Shown here in pieces: positions 18,753 through 27,415 of a stretch of 64,000 nt of DNA. The notes beneath the pieces were generated by a model that searched no databases, was not told the DNA's origin, and was given only the letters and a program-made list of their open reading frames with translations. Origin of the DNA: Bifidobacterium saguini DSM 23967 (GTDB lineage: Bacteria > Actinomycetota > Actinomycetes > Actinomycetales > Bifidobacteriaceae); contig NZ_JGZN01000008.1 in NCBI RefSeq assembly GCF_000741715.1, positions 1-64,000 on the forward strand, written 5' to 3'. Position 1 is the stretch's first letter, and every line of letters starts with the position of its first letter. Made by a program: the position numbers and the translations under genes.

Positions 18753-20786
18753 TCAGTCTTCGACGGCGGCCTTGAAGTCGTCGACGGAGTTGACCTGAAC
18801 GCGCTTCTTGATCACGGTGAGAATCTGTTCACGAGCCTGATCAACCGGCACACCATTGAGCTGGCTACCGTCACGGAAGCGGAAGCTCACGGCGTTGTTG
18901 TTCATGTCTTCCTCACCAACGATGAGGATGAACGGCACCTTGGACTTGGAAGCGTTGCGAATCTTCTTGCCGAAACGATCATCGGAGTAATCAATCTCGC
19001 AACGGACCATGTCTTCTTCAAGGGACTTGATAAAGCCTGCTAGGTGCGGAGCGAACTCATCGGCAACCGGAACGCCAAGCACCTGAACAGGAGCCAGCCA
19101 TGCCGGGAATGCACCTGCATAGTGCTCGAGCAGCACAGCGAAGAAGCGCTCGATGGAACCGAATAGGGCACGGTGAATCATCACCGGGCGCTGGTGGGTT
19201 CCATCCTTGGCGATGTACTCAAGCTGGAAGCGCTCAGGCAGGTTGAAGTCAAGCTGAATGGTCGAAACCTGCCAGGTGCGGCCGATGGCGTCACGGGCCT
19301 GCACGGAGATCTTCGGACCGTAGAAGGCAGCACCACCCGGATCTGCCACGAGGCTGAGGTGAGAAGCCTCGGCCACTTCACGCAAAGTATTGGTGGCCTC
19401 CTCCCAAATCTCATCGGAGCCGACGTACTTGTTCTCATCCTTGGTGGAGAGCTCCAGGTAGAAGTCGGACAGACCGAAGTCGCGCAGCACCTTCAGCACG
19501 AAGGTCAGCAGGTTAGTCAGCTCATCCTTCATCTGCTCGCGGGTGCAGTAGATGTGGGAATCATCCTGAGTCAAGCCACGCACGCGGGTCAGGCCATGCA
19601 CCTCACCGGACTTCTCGTAACGGTACACAGTACCAAACTCGAACAGTCGCAGCGGCAGCTCACGGTAGGAGCGCTGGCGGGACTTGAAGATCAGGTTGTG
19701 CATCGGGCAGTTCATCGGCTTCAGGTAGTAGTCGGCGCCCGGCTTGGTCACATTGCCTTCCGCATCATATTCCTCATCGAGGTGCATCGGCGGGTACATG
19801 CCGTCCTTGTACCAGTGCAGGTGGCCGGAGGTCTCATACAGACCGCCCTTGGTGATGTGCGGGGTCTGCACGAAGCTGTAGTGGTACTTGCGGTGCATCT
19901 CGCGGGAGTAATCCTCCATCGCGTTGATCACGGCGGCACCCTTCGGATGGAAGACGGCCAGACCCGGGCCGATCTCATCCGGGAAGGAGAACAGATCCAT
20001 CTCGGCGCCGAGCTTGCGGTGATCGCGCTTGGCGGCCTCTTCCAGACGGGTCTGGTAGGCCTTGAGGTCTTCCTTGGTAGCCCAAGCGGTGCCGTAGATA
20101 CGCTGCATGGTCGGGTTCTTCTCAGAACCGCGCCAGTAGGCGGCTGCGGAACGTTCGATCTTGAACGCCTTGATGTAGCGGGTGTTCGGCAGGTGCGGAC
20201 CGCGGCACAGATCCTTCCAGACCACGTTGCCGTCACGGTCGACGTTGTCGTAGAAGCTCAGTTCCTTCTCGGAAATCTCGGTGGCTGCGGCAGGGTCGAG
20301 ATGAGCTTCCTTATCCTTGATGAGCTCGATCTTGAACGGCTGGTCGGTCTCCTCGGCCAGGGCCTCTTCCTCAGTCACGGAACGGCGACGGAAGGACTGG
20401 GAAGACTTGATGATGCGCTGCATGCGCTTTTCGATGTCCTTCAGATCTTCCGGGGTGAAGGGCTTGTCGACCTGGAAGTCGTAGTAGAAGCCATCCTTGA
20501 TGACCGGACCAACACCGAGCTTGGCGTTCGGGTAGATTTCCTGCACGGCCTGAGCCATGACATGGGTGGCGGAGTGACGCATGATCGCGAGACCGTCCTC
20601 GGAATCGAGGGCAATAGGCATTACGGAGTCGCCGTCGGAAAGAGGAGTGTACAGGTCACGGTTCTCGCCGTTGATCTTGACTGCGATGATGTTCTTATCT
20701 TCCGCGAACAGCTCTACGCCAGTGGTGGTTGCTTCCACCTCCTTCGCTTCGCCGTTGACTGTTATGGAGATGGTAGCTTGCGCCAT
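18753..20786 (-). CDS. thrS: Threonyl-tRNA synthetase
   Basis: The 677-residue enzyme is read from the ATG at 20786 ([20 protein letters not shown]), preceded by AAAGGACAT. An open frame extends further upstream through the inverted repeat but has no homology-like content. Domains are TGS (about 1-65), the editing domain with [14 protein letters not shown], the class II catalytic core (motif 2 region [15 protein letters not shown]-type and TQDDSHIYC) and the anticodon-binding domain ([20 protein letters not shown]). It charges tRNA-Thr in the cytoplasm. It is the first gene of the leftward run. No T-box element is visible upstream. Confidence 0.97.
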   Translation of the reverse strand: MAQATISITVNGEAKEVEATTTGVELFAEDKNIIAVKINGENRDLYTPLSDGDSVMPIALDSEDGLAIMRHSATHVMAQAVQEIYPNAKLGVGPVIKDGFYYDFQVDKPFTPEDLKDIEKRMQRIIKSSQSFRRRSVTEEEALAEETDQPFKIELIKDKEAHLDPAAATEISEKELSFYDNVDRDGNVVWKDLCRGPHLPNTRYIKAFKIERSAAAYWRGSEKNPTMQRIYGTAWATKEDLKAYQTRLEEAAKRDHRKLGAEMDLFSFPDEIGPGLAVFHPKGAAVINAMEDYSREMHRKYHYSFVQTPHITKGGLYETSGHLHWYKDGMYPPMHLDEEYDAEGNVTKPGADYYLKPMNCPMHNLIFKSRQRSYRELPLRLFEFGTVYRYEKSGEVHGLTRVRGLTQDDSHIYCTREQMKDELTNLLTFVLKVLRDFGLSDFYLELSTKDENKYVGSDEIWEEATNTLREVAEASHLSLVADPGGAAFYGPKISVQARDAIGRTWQVSTIQLDFNLPERFQLEYIAKDGTHQRPVMIHRALFGSIERFFAVLLEHYAGAFPAWLAPVQVLGVPVADEFAPHLAGFIKSLEEDMVRCEIDYSDDRFGKKIRNASKSKVPFILIVGEEDMNNNAVSFRFRDGSQLNGVPVDQAREQILTVIKKRVQVNSVDDFKAAVED

Positions 20787-20915
20787 GATATGTCCTTTGC
20801 TATCGGGGTCCGCGTTACTAATGTGCAGGCCTGGACTGTTAATCAACAGTGGACACGATAGGCACTGCGTCAGACAATAGCGAAGACGCGTTGTTATCGT
20901 TAACGGGATTGGGCG

Positions 20916-21000
20916 CTGGTGGTTGTAATACGTGTGTTCCGACACACTCAAGGCCGTTCGGCCAAGCCTACGGTCGGAACACACGTATTACAACCACCAG
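20916..21000. repeat. Perfect 28-bp inverted repeat with inner hairpin
   Basis: Positions 20916-20943 (starting CTGGTGGTTG, ending GTGTTCCGAC) are an exact inverted copy of 20973-21000. The 29-base spacer holds its own GGCC-gttc-GGCC hairpin. It lies between the thrS promoter region and the tRNA cluster. No T-tract follows either arm, so a simple terminator is unlikely. It could be a repeat element, a processing signal or a protein-binding site. Confidence 0.85.
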
Positions 21001-21032
21001 CTGCGAGTAGCGGATTATGCGTTGGAATACAA

Positions 21033-21058
21033 GAAGACCTCGCCGAAGCGAGGTCTTC
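21033..21058 (-). terminator. Terminator of the tRNA cluster
   Basis: GAAGACCTCG pairs with CGAGGTCTTC. On the minus strand it follows the last tRNA by a few bases and is followed by TTGTATT. Confidence 0.6.
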
Positions 21059-21062
21059 AAAG

Positions 21063-21138
21063 TGGAGCGGACAACGGGACTCGAACCCGCGGTCTCAACC
21101 TTGGCAAGGTTGCGCTTTACCAACTAAGCTATGTCCGC
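21063..21138 (-). tRNA. tRNA-Gly (GCC), copy with encoded CCA
   Basis: Acceptor GCGGACA pairs with TGTCCGC, the anticodon loop is TTGCCAA, and the T arm carries GGTTCGAGTCC. After discriminator T, CCA is encoded (21063-21065). The body is identical to the copy at 21504. Confidence 0.94.
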
Positions 21139-21169
21139 AAAGAATCCTGCCGTGAGAAGCAGGATTCAG

Positions 21170-21242
21170 TGGGCGATGTAGGAATCGAACCTACGACCCC
21201 TTCGGTGTGAACGAAGTGCGCTAGCCGCTGCGCCAATCGCCC
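21170..21242 (-). tRNA. tRNA-Val (CAC)
   Basis: Acceptor GGGCGAT pairs with ATCGCCC, the anticodon stem CTTCG/CGAAG encloses TTCACAC, and the T loop is GGTTCGAATCC. CCA is not encoded. A short AATCCTGC hairpin separates it from the next tRNA. Confidence 0.92.
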
Positions 21243-21289
21243 GAAATCATTCGGTATTCAATTATCACGATGAATTACTTCATCCGTGG

Positions 21290-21361
21290 TGGGCGATACA
21301 AGATTCGAACTTGTGACCCCTTCCGTGTCAGGGAAGTGCGCTACCACTGCGCCAACCGCCC
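21290..21361 (-). tRNA. tRNA-Val (GAC)
   Basis: Acceptor GGGCGGT pairs with ATCGCCC (one G-T pair), the anticodon stem CTTCC/GGAAG encloses CTGACAC, and the T arm carries AGTTCGAATCT. CCA is not encoded. Confidence 0.92.
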
Positions 21362-21403
21362 GGGTCTGCTGTGTTGACAGCAGATGGAATCCGCTGTCCT
21401 TCG

Positions 21404-21474
21404 AGGTGGGTACGAGAGTCGAACTCGTCTATACGGCTTTGCAGGCCGCTGCCTAACCGCTTGGCTAACCCACC
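21404..21474 (-). tRNA. tRNA-Cys (GCA)
   Basis: Acceptor GGTGGGT pairs with ACCCACC, and the anticodon loop is CTGCAAA with anticodon GCA. The T arm carries AGTTCGACTCT. Discriminator T (U73) is the identity base expected for Cys tRNA. Confidence 0.92.
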
Positions 21475-21503
21475 GTAAAGGTCTGTCAACTCGTCGGACC
21501 TAG

Positions 21504-21576
21504 AGCGGACAACGGGACTCGAACCCGCGGTCTCAACCTTGGCAAGGTTGCGCTTTACCAACTAAGCTATGTCCGC
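21504..21576 (-). tRNA. tRNA-Gly (GCC), first copy of the cluster
   Basis: The 73-base body is the same as at 21066-21138, but the three bases after the discriminator are CTA, so CCA must be added. It is the first gene transcribed in the cluster. Confidence 0.94.
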
Positions 21577-21755
21577 AATGCTCTCTGCAGGATTCCCCTG
21601 CCGAAGCACGAGTGATTACTATACTCACATGCATGTAGTTCGTCCAATCACGGCGTGTCGCCTTATTATTCCTTGCTCTGCTCGCTTATGGCTAAAGAGC
21701 TTCTCGATGACTGCTGGCGCACGTTACTCTAGACAATATGAGTGGAGAAGCGCAT

Positions 21756-22571
21756 ATGCCTCAATCGGTTATGATTGCCGCATTTGAAGGCTGGAATGAT
21801 GCATGCCAGGCGGCTACAAACGTCATTCGTCATCTCGTTGGGCAATATGAGTCCCGCGAGATTCGACACATTAGCTGCGATGGTTATTACGACTATCAGG
21901 TGGCTCGTCCAATGATGTGCCATGCTGCCGGATATGCCAACCTTATTTGGCCACAAACCACGTTTTATGACATTACTTTGGCTCCCCATCGCCATCTTTA
22001 TGCGCAGATTGCTCCGGAACCTAATTATCGCTGGCGTAATTATTGCAGCGAAAGTCTTGCGATAGCTGAGGAACTTGATGTCAATCAGATCATCACTCTC
22101 GGTTCGATGTTTTCGGACTGTCCTCACACCAGGCCATTGCCGTTATCCGTCAGTGATGGAGCCTGCCAATGTGAAGGCGATCGTGAATACAACGGGCCAG
22201 TAGGCATTCCCACTGTTTTGGATGTGGCAGCAGCTGATCAGGGGTTCTCTCACGCTTCGATGTGGGTATCGATTCCCCAGTATCTTGGCAGTGATGAGTG
22301 CGCGGCGGGAACTTTGCGCCTTCTGCAAGCATTAGGAGACCGTATCGGGTTTACTTTTGATACAGGTGACTTGCAGTCCAAGTCCGATCATTGGAAGGCG
22401 CAAGCTTCGATCTTGGTCAGATGCAATGACCAGCTAGGTGATTACGTCGGCCATTTGGAACATGAATACGACCTCAAACAGAAAGCCGATGCAGAAGCCT
22501 CATTGGGTGCACCTCAGGCCGAGCAATTGGTAAAAGAGGCCGAAGCCTTCCTACGCAATATGGGCGAATGA
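21756..22571 (+). CDS. PAC2 family protein
   Basis: The product has about 271 residues from the ATG at 21756, which has GGAGAAG upstream; an in-frame ATG at 21738 lacks a ribosome binding site. MIAAFEGWNDACQAAT is the opening of the PAC2 (proteasome assembly chaperone 2-like) family. IITLGSMFSDCPHTRPLP and SIPQYLGSDECAAGTLRLLQAL are also typical of actinobacterial members. The C-terminal part is charged and helical (EHEYDLKQKADAEAS). The role in bacteria is not established; bifidobacteria carry few proteasome genes, so another function is possible. It converges with uppP across a strong hairpin. Confidence 0.8.
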   Translation: MPQSVMIAAFEGWNDACQAATNVIRHLVGQYESREIRHISCDGYYDYQVARPMMCHAAGYANLIWPQTTFYDITLAPHRHLYAQIAPEPNYRWRNYCSESLAIAEELDVNQIITLGSMFSDCPHTRPLPLSVSDGACQCEGDREYNGPVGIPTVLDVAAADQGFSHASMWVSIPQYLGSDECAAGTLRLLQALGDRIGFTFDTGDLQSKSDHWKAQASILVRCNDQLGDYVGHLEHEYDLKQKADAEASLGAPQAEQLVKEAEAFLRNMGE

Positions 22572-22592
22572 GAAAGACATATTTTCCGCATT

Positions 22593-22648
22593 ATATGTGA
22601 AGAGCGCCGCTCACCTTCGCTGTCAGGTGAGCGGCGCTCTTCACATAT
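22593..22648. terminator. Bidirectional terminator, 24-bp perfect stem
   Basis: ATATGTGAAGAGCGCC...CACCT (22593-22616) is the exact inverse of 22625-22648, with an eight-base loop. It lies between the convergent PAC2 and uppP genes. Confidence 0.75.
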
Positions 22649-22685
22649 GCCGGCGTTGCCGATGATCCTCGGCAACCAAGTACTG

Positions 22686-23570
22686 TTATGCTGCAGCGGC
22701 CACGGATGGATCAATAGCCGGCAGAACGCCAAACAGCAGCAGCAAAGCAACCACAACGGCCAGGCCGATACGGTAGATGGCAAAAGCCTTGTACGAGAAT
22801 GTGGACACGAACTTCAGGAAGCCGATAATGACAATGTAGCCCAGAATGAAGCACACGACAGCCGCCACAATGGTTGGACCCCAGCCAGGGAACAACGCGT
22901 CGGCCTTGTAGTTCTTCACAGCCTTAACCGCTTCAAGCAAACCAGATCCCAGAACAGCGGGAATAGCCATCAAGAAGCTCAGTCGCACAGCGGCCTCACG
23001 CTCATATCCAAGTGCACGGCCAACGGTGATGGTGCCGCCAGAACGAGACACGCCAGGAATCAAGGCGAGAGACTGTCCCAGACCGAACAGGAAAGCATCG
23101 CGATACGTCATATCCGCCATAGTCTTGGATTGACGCGCACGAGCATCCACCACCCACAGCAGAATACCGAACAGGAACAGCACGGTGACGGTAATCCACA
23201 GATTGCGCAGTGTCGTTTCAACAATGTTCTGCAGCGTAAAACCAAGAATGACAATCGGAATGGAACCAACAATCACATTCCAGCCCATTGTGGCGTAATA
23301 GTCTCCACGACCCATACGAGACTTGAAATCCTTGCCGTTTTTACCAAACAAGCAAGCAAACCAATGCGTCAGAATATTGATGATGTCGCGACGGAAATAC
23401 AACACCACAGCAAGCTCGGTACCGATTTGAATAATGGCGGTGAACGCAGCACCTGGGTCGGAACCCAGCATCAGATCACCGAAAATACGAATATGAGCGC
23501 TGGAGGAAACTGGAAGATACTCAGTCAGCGCCTGAATAATGCCAAGAACAATGGCTTGGAAAAAATTCAT
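22686..23570 (-). CDS. uppP: Undecaprenyl-diphosphatase
   Basis: The 294-residue membrane enzyme recycles undecaprenyl pyrophosphate for peptidoglycan synthesis. ALTEYLPVSSSAHIRIF (about 15-31) is the BacA/UppP motif with the conserved Glu and Ser residues. GVSRSGGTITVGRALG is the second signature, with the catalytic Arg. About eight hydrophobic segments are seen. The ATG follows an AAGAGGGGTT context on the minus strand. It confers low-level bacitracin tolerance in many bacteria. Confidence 0.95.
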   Translation of the reverse strand: MNFFQAIVLGIIQALTEYLPVSSSAHIRIFGDLMLGSDPGAAFTAIIQIGTELAVVLYFRRDIINILTHWFACLFGKNGKDFKSRMGRGDYYATMGWNVIVGSIPIVILGFTLQNIVETTLRNLWITVTVLFLFGILLWVVDARARQSKTMADMTYRDAFLFGLGQSLALIPGVSRSGGTITVGRALGYEREAAVRLSFLMAIPAVLGSGLLEAVKAVKNYKADALFPGWGPTIVAAVVCFILGYIVIIGFLKFVSTFSYKAFAIYRIGLAVVVALLLLFGVLPAIDPSVAAAA

Positions 23571-23721
23571 AACCCCTCTTAATTCATTCTTATCTCGTAG
23601 TTATGACGATGAACACACTACCGAAGGGGGTGTAGAACAACACTAAGAAATCATGTCAACAACGATGACAACCACGGCTTCTACAATGCAAAGTGGAAAC
23701 AGAATAGGAGGAGGGACTGCG

Positions 23722-24513
23722 ATGGCAACATATCGCAAAAGCAGGGCTTTCGCACCACAAGGCTTCTTTGAATGCGAGGGGCGCGGCTTGGAATGGCTTG
23801 GTGCCGCACATGCTCAAGGCGGACCGCGCGTGGTCGAAGTGTACAGATGGGGTAAGGATTACCTCGATATCGAACGGGTCAGCAGCTCATCTCCCACGGC
23901 GAAAGCAGCTTTTGATTTTGGCTCTGCGCTCGCTCGCATGCATGACGCCGGAGCTGAATTCTTCGGTTCTGCCCCAGACGGGTACGATGGCACATGTTAT
24001 TTTGGGCCGCTTCAAGACCCAGTAAAGATGGACACCGGCACATGGAGCGACCCCATCAGTTATTTCGCTGATGGTCGTCTGCGGCCGATGGTGGAACTTG
24101 GCGTAAAGCGTGGCGAGCTGGACAAGCGTGACGTTGATTTGACTGAGCGTGTAATTGAAGCGCTTCCAGATCTCATGGGCCGAGCGGCAAATGATAAGCC
24201 GGCCCGTATTCATGGCGACCTGTGGAGCGGCAATGTGATGTGGACTGCTGATTCCGGCCACAGCGAGGCCGTTCTCATCGACCCAGCAGCACACGGCGGT
24301 CACCGCGAAGAGGATTTGGCCATGCTGCACCTGTTTGGTATGAGCTATTTGACGCAGATTACCGAAGGCTACCAGTCAGTGCATCCACTGAAAGCCGGAT
24401 GGCAGGAACGTCTGACTCTTTGGCAGCTCTACCCCATCGCCGGCCATTGTGTGTTCTTCGGCGGTGGATACGTCAGTGAATACCGCTCCATGTGCCGGTC
24501 GCTGCTCGGCTGA
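23722..24513 (+). CDS. Fructosamine-3-kinase family protein
   Basis: The product has 263 residues from the ATG at 23722, which follows AGGAGGAGGG; an upstream in-frame start at 23653 has no such site. ARIHGDLWSGNVMW is the catalytic HGDLWxGN motif, and VLIDPAAHGGHREEDLAML is the metal-binding DP(A)xxGxREEDLAM motif. Both define the fructosamine kinase / ketosamine-3-kinase family within the protein-kinase-like fold. Such enzymes phosphorylate glycated amines and so help remove Amadori products. The bacterial substrate is not certain. It is divergent from uppP and ends in a strong hairpin. Confidence 0.85.
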   Translation: MATYRKSRAFAPQGFFECEGRGLEWLGAAHAQGGPRVVEVYRWGKDYLDIERVSSSSPTAKAAFDFGSALARMHDAGAEFFGSAPDGYDGTCYFGPLQDPVKMDTGTWSDPISYFADGRLRPMVELGVKRGELDKRDVDLTERVIEALPDLMGRAANDKPARIHGDLWSGNVMWTADSGHSEAVLIDPAAHGGHREEDLAMLHLFGMSYLTQITEGYQSVHPLKAGWQERLTLWQLYPIAGHCVFFGGGYVSEYRSMCRSLLG

Positions 24514-24542
24514 TTGCTCTATTTCCTAAACTAAGCAGGCCA

Positions 24543-24593
24543 TAAGGAAGGGTGTGGGAGTCTTCATCGATAAGACTCCCACACCCTTCCTTA
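24543..24593. terminator. Bidirectional terminator after the fructosamine kinase gene
   Basis: A perfect 22-base stem (TAAGGAAGGGTGTGG... and its complement) encloses a seven-base loop and is bordered by T-rich sequence. It lies between convergent genes. Confidence 0.75.
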
Positions 24594-24629
24594 TTCAACG
24601 CAACAGGCTTATTGACGCCGGCATTCAGC

Positions 24630-25775
24630 TCAGCTCAATGCGTCCTTCAATTTGCTGAAGAAGCCAGCCTTTTTCTGCCCGGCTTGAGGTCGGGATGCCT
24701 GGGCCACATGCGAAGCATCCGAATCATGCGATTGCGCGAACTGTTCGATGAGATGGCGTTCGCTGTCATCAAGCTTTGTAGGAATAAGCACGTTGACATG
24801 GGCAATCAAATCGCCACGTTCGTCGTTGTTACGAATGTTGGTAACGCCAAGCCCCCTCAGCGTCACAGTATCTTCCGGCTGGCAGCCTGCAGGAATGGAA
24901 ATCGTCTGCTTGCCGTCAAACGTATCGATATCCAAATCATGGCCCAGCACTGCCCAGCTCATCGGCACTTGAATCCAGCAATGCAGATTATCGCCGTCGC
25001 GAGTGAATTGCTTATCGGTACGGATGCGGATATCAATATACAAATCGCCTGCAGCGCCGCCGCCTTCGCCGACCTCACCTTGATTGGCAAGACGAAGACG
25101 AGCGTTGTCATTGATGCCGGCCGGCACGCTGACGCCAACGTTGCGCGTGGTGCGCACTCGACCGTGGCCCATACAGCTGGGGCACGGGTTCTTGATGATG
25201 GTGCCGTGACCTTCGCATCGCTCGCAAGGTGCGGAAGTCATCATCTGTCCCAGCATCGTGCGAACGACCTTCTGCATGAAGCCTTGGCCGTGGCAATCCG
25301 GGCAGGTGACCGGTTGTGCTCCGCCTTGGGATCCAGAGCCACCGCATTCCTGGCACAGCGCAAACGTATTGATCTTTACATGTGCAGTGCCGCCAAAGAC
25401 GGCGGTCTTCAAATCAATGGAAGCCGAAGCGAGAGCGTCACGTCCAGGCTGAGTACGCGGAACAGGGCCTTGGGAGCCACCGCCGAAAGCGGAGCCGAAG
25501 AATGTGGAGAACACATCGCCCATATCTCCAAAGCCACCGGAGAAACCACCGGCACCGGCATTGGGATTATTGGGATCCACGCCGGAATCATACATACGGC
25601 GCTTATCCGGGTTCGACAACACTTCGTATGCGTTGTTGACTTCCTTGAACTTGTCTTCAAATTCAGGGCCGGCAATGTCCGGGTGATATTTACGGCTGAG
25701 CTTGCGATAAGCTTTTTTGATATCAGCGTCGCTGGCGTTGCGGTCAACACCTAGGGTTTCGTAATAATCTGCCAC
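24630..25775 (-). CDS. dnaJ: Chaperone DnaJ
   Basis: The 381-residue co-chaperone stimulates DnaK ATPase. The J domain (1-65) has HPD at 31-33. A G/F-rich region follows ([17 protein letters not shown], about 75-95). Four zinc-binding repeats are visible: [24 protein letters not shown] and CPSCMGHG. The C-terminal substrate-binding domain is complete. It lies downstream of hrcA, so it is expected to be under HrcA/CIRCE control; this copy corresponds to the hrcA-linked DnaJ2 type of actinobacteria. Confidence 0.96.
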   Translation of the reverse strand: MADYYETLGVDRNASDADIKKAYRKLSRKYHPDIAGPEFEDKFKEVNNAYEVLSNPDKRRMYDSGVDPNNPNAGAGGFSGGFGDMGDVFSTFFGSAFGGGSQGPVPRTQPGRDALASASIDLKTAVFGGTAHVKINTFALCQECGGSGSQGGAQPVTCPDCHGQGFMQKVVRTMLGQMMTSAPCERCEGHGTIIKNPCPSCMGHGRVRTTRNVGVSVPAGINDNARLRLANQGEVGEGGGAAGDLYIDIRIRTDKQFTRDGDNLHCWIQVPMSWAVLGHDLDIDTFDGKQTISIPAGCQPEDTVTLRGLGVTNIRNNDERGDLIAHVNVLIPTKLDDSERHLIEQFAQSHDSDASHVAQASRPQAGQKKAGFFSKLKDALS

Positions 25776-25885
25776 TGAATAATCCTTTGTGTTCGTGTAG
25801 TCTGCCGGTTATTGTGCCATAGCCCGCGGTCAGCGTTCACATGCATGTTGAAAACATGCAAATGCCGATCCGAAGAGTTGATTTT

Positions 25886-26980
25886 TCATGATGCGTCGGT
25901 TCCACTTTCGGAAATAAAAGCGCTGAGGTATCGCGCCACCGCTCGAACCGCGGCCATAGTGGCCGCATAATCCATATGTGTGGGGCCGATGGATCCGACG
26001 AATGCAACGGGTTCGTTGTCGCTCGGGCTCGTAGTCGAATCGTCATCGAGATTCGAGTCGCGGGAAGCCGCCTTACGTCCGTACCCACTACTGACTACTG
26101 AGGCATGCAAGAGTCCGGGTGTATGGCTTTCCGAGCCGATGGCAACGCCAACTCCGGACGCATTGGTTTCCTCGCTGAGATTGCTCATCAGCTTCATGAG
26201 CACAACTTGCTCTTCCAATGCATCGAACAGTGGCGCCAAATCGGCCAAAGAACGCGAATGAGCAAGGTGCGAAGCCCCAGACATGTACAACTCATTGGCT
26301 CGCTCATCCAATGCCATAGATTCAAAAGCATCGGCCAATGCTTTAGCAACTGCCTTGACTTCTTCGAATCCTGCTGTTTCGGCGATGGAGCGGACCTTCT
26401 CCCCCGCTTTTGCCAGAGATAGGCCGCTGCATTGCTCGTTTACTGTCGACGATAGATGATTGATATCATCCGCTGATGGCATGGAGGGTACGACGAGACC
26501 ATGCTGTGCCACACGCCCGGTATCGGTAATGACCACAGCAAGCAATGTGTTCATGGCCACCGGGACCATTTCGACGTGCCGCATTGTGGCTTTGGCCAAC
26601 GATGGGGATGCGACTATCGCGACTTGGCCAGTTATTTCTGAAAGCAGGCGAGCCGCGCGTTGCAGTGCATCCTTTAAGCTGACCGAGCCTTCCAAAAAGC
26701 TGTTGATACCTCGACGTTGCGCTTCGCTTAATGGCATGACCGTGGCAAGACGATCAACGAAGTAGCGATACCCTTTTTCGGTGGGTACGCGTCCCGCTGA
26801 TGTGTGCGGTTGGATGAGGTAGCCCTCATCTTCCAGTGCTGCCATATCGTTGCGAATCGTAGCCGAGCTGACGCCTAGATCATGTTGTTTGGTAAGCGAT
26901 GTGGATCCCACGGGTTCCTGAGACCGAATGTAGTCTTCAACCACGGCGCGCAACACCAACATGCGTCTGGATTGCGTCAT
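25886..26980 (-). CDS. hrcA: Heat-inducible transcriptional repressor HrcA
   Basis: The product has 364 residues from the ATG at 26980, which has AAGGAGG upstream; the open frame extends further but without a site. The N-terminal winged helix contains RRMLVLRAVVEDYIRSQEPVGS and VSSATIRNDMAALEDEGYL. The rest is the GAF-like HrcA domain. HrcA binds CIRCE operators and represses heat-shock genes, aided by GroEL. A perfect CIRCE lies about 220 bases upstream. A C-terminal insert (RKAASRDSNLDDDSTTSPSD) is polar. Confidence 0.95.
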   Translation of the reverse strand: MTQSRRMLVLRAVVEDYIRSQEPVGSTSLTKQHDLGVSSATIRNDMAALEDEGYLIQPHTSAGRVPTEKGYRYFVDRLATVMPLSEAQRRGINSFLEGSVSLKDALQRAARLLSEITGQVAIVASPSLAKATMRHVEMVPVAMNTLLAVVITDTGRVAQHGLVVPSMPSADDINHLSSTVNEQCSGLSLAKAGEKVRSIAETAGFEEVKAVAKALADAFESMALDERANELYMSGASHLAHSRSLADLAPLFDALEEQVVLMKLMSNLSEETNASGVGVAIGSESHTPGLLHASVVSSGYGRKAASRDSNLDDDSTTSPSDNEPVAFVGSIGPTHMDYAATMAAVRAVARYLSAFISESGTDAS

Positions 26981-27203
26981 GCGCGCCTCCTTATGTGCAT
27001 TCCATATATACGTAATTTGCGTGGCGCGCGCATGCATCTGATATGCCCGCTATCTCATGTTCGGCATTCATGCACAGCAGATGCATGACGTTTCGAGTGA
27101 GATAACGCGAACGACACGCTGAAAGAACAACACCGACGTTCCGGCGTGTCACATTCAGCGGCTGATCGATATCAAACCAGCGTAAGCCTCGATTCATATT
27201 GTA

Positions 27204-27230
27204 TTAGCACTCATTGGTTTCGAGTGCTAA
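27204..27230. promoter_or_regulatory. CIRCE operator (HrcA binding site)
   Basis: TTAGCACTC-N9-GAGTGCTAA is an exact match to the consensus. It lies 223 bases before hrcA and 186 bases before the divergent tkt. The rest of the 26981-27415 gap holds GC-rich imperfect inverted repeats around 27113-27160 but no gene. Control of hrcA-dnaJ is expected; an effect on tkt is possible. Confidence 0.92.
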
Positions 27231-27415
27231 TACGTTCGTCGGTAGCGAAGACATGTTAATTGTGAACGCTAACAGAACACAACTTACCAAAACACGCCAA
27301 ATATGCACCACAAACGTCTTCTTGCGACGTTAACATGGGAAACGCAATGTGAGGGCGTCGTGCGCCCGGCACAAGCCGGATACGCGGCCCGACCAATTGG
27401 AAGGAAAGTAAATCC

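Noticed and set aside
20787-20915. T-box leader upstream of thrS
   Set aside because: I looked for the TGGNACCGCG-type core and stem I features on the minus strand and did not find them.
20787-20984. N-terminal extension of thrS up to 20984
   Set aside because: It would read through the inverted repeat and lacks a start site. The ATG at 20786 has a ribosome binding site and the conserved TGS opening.
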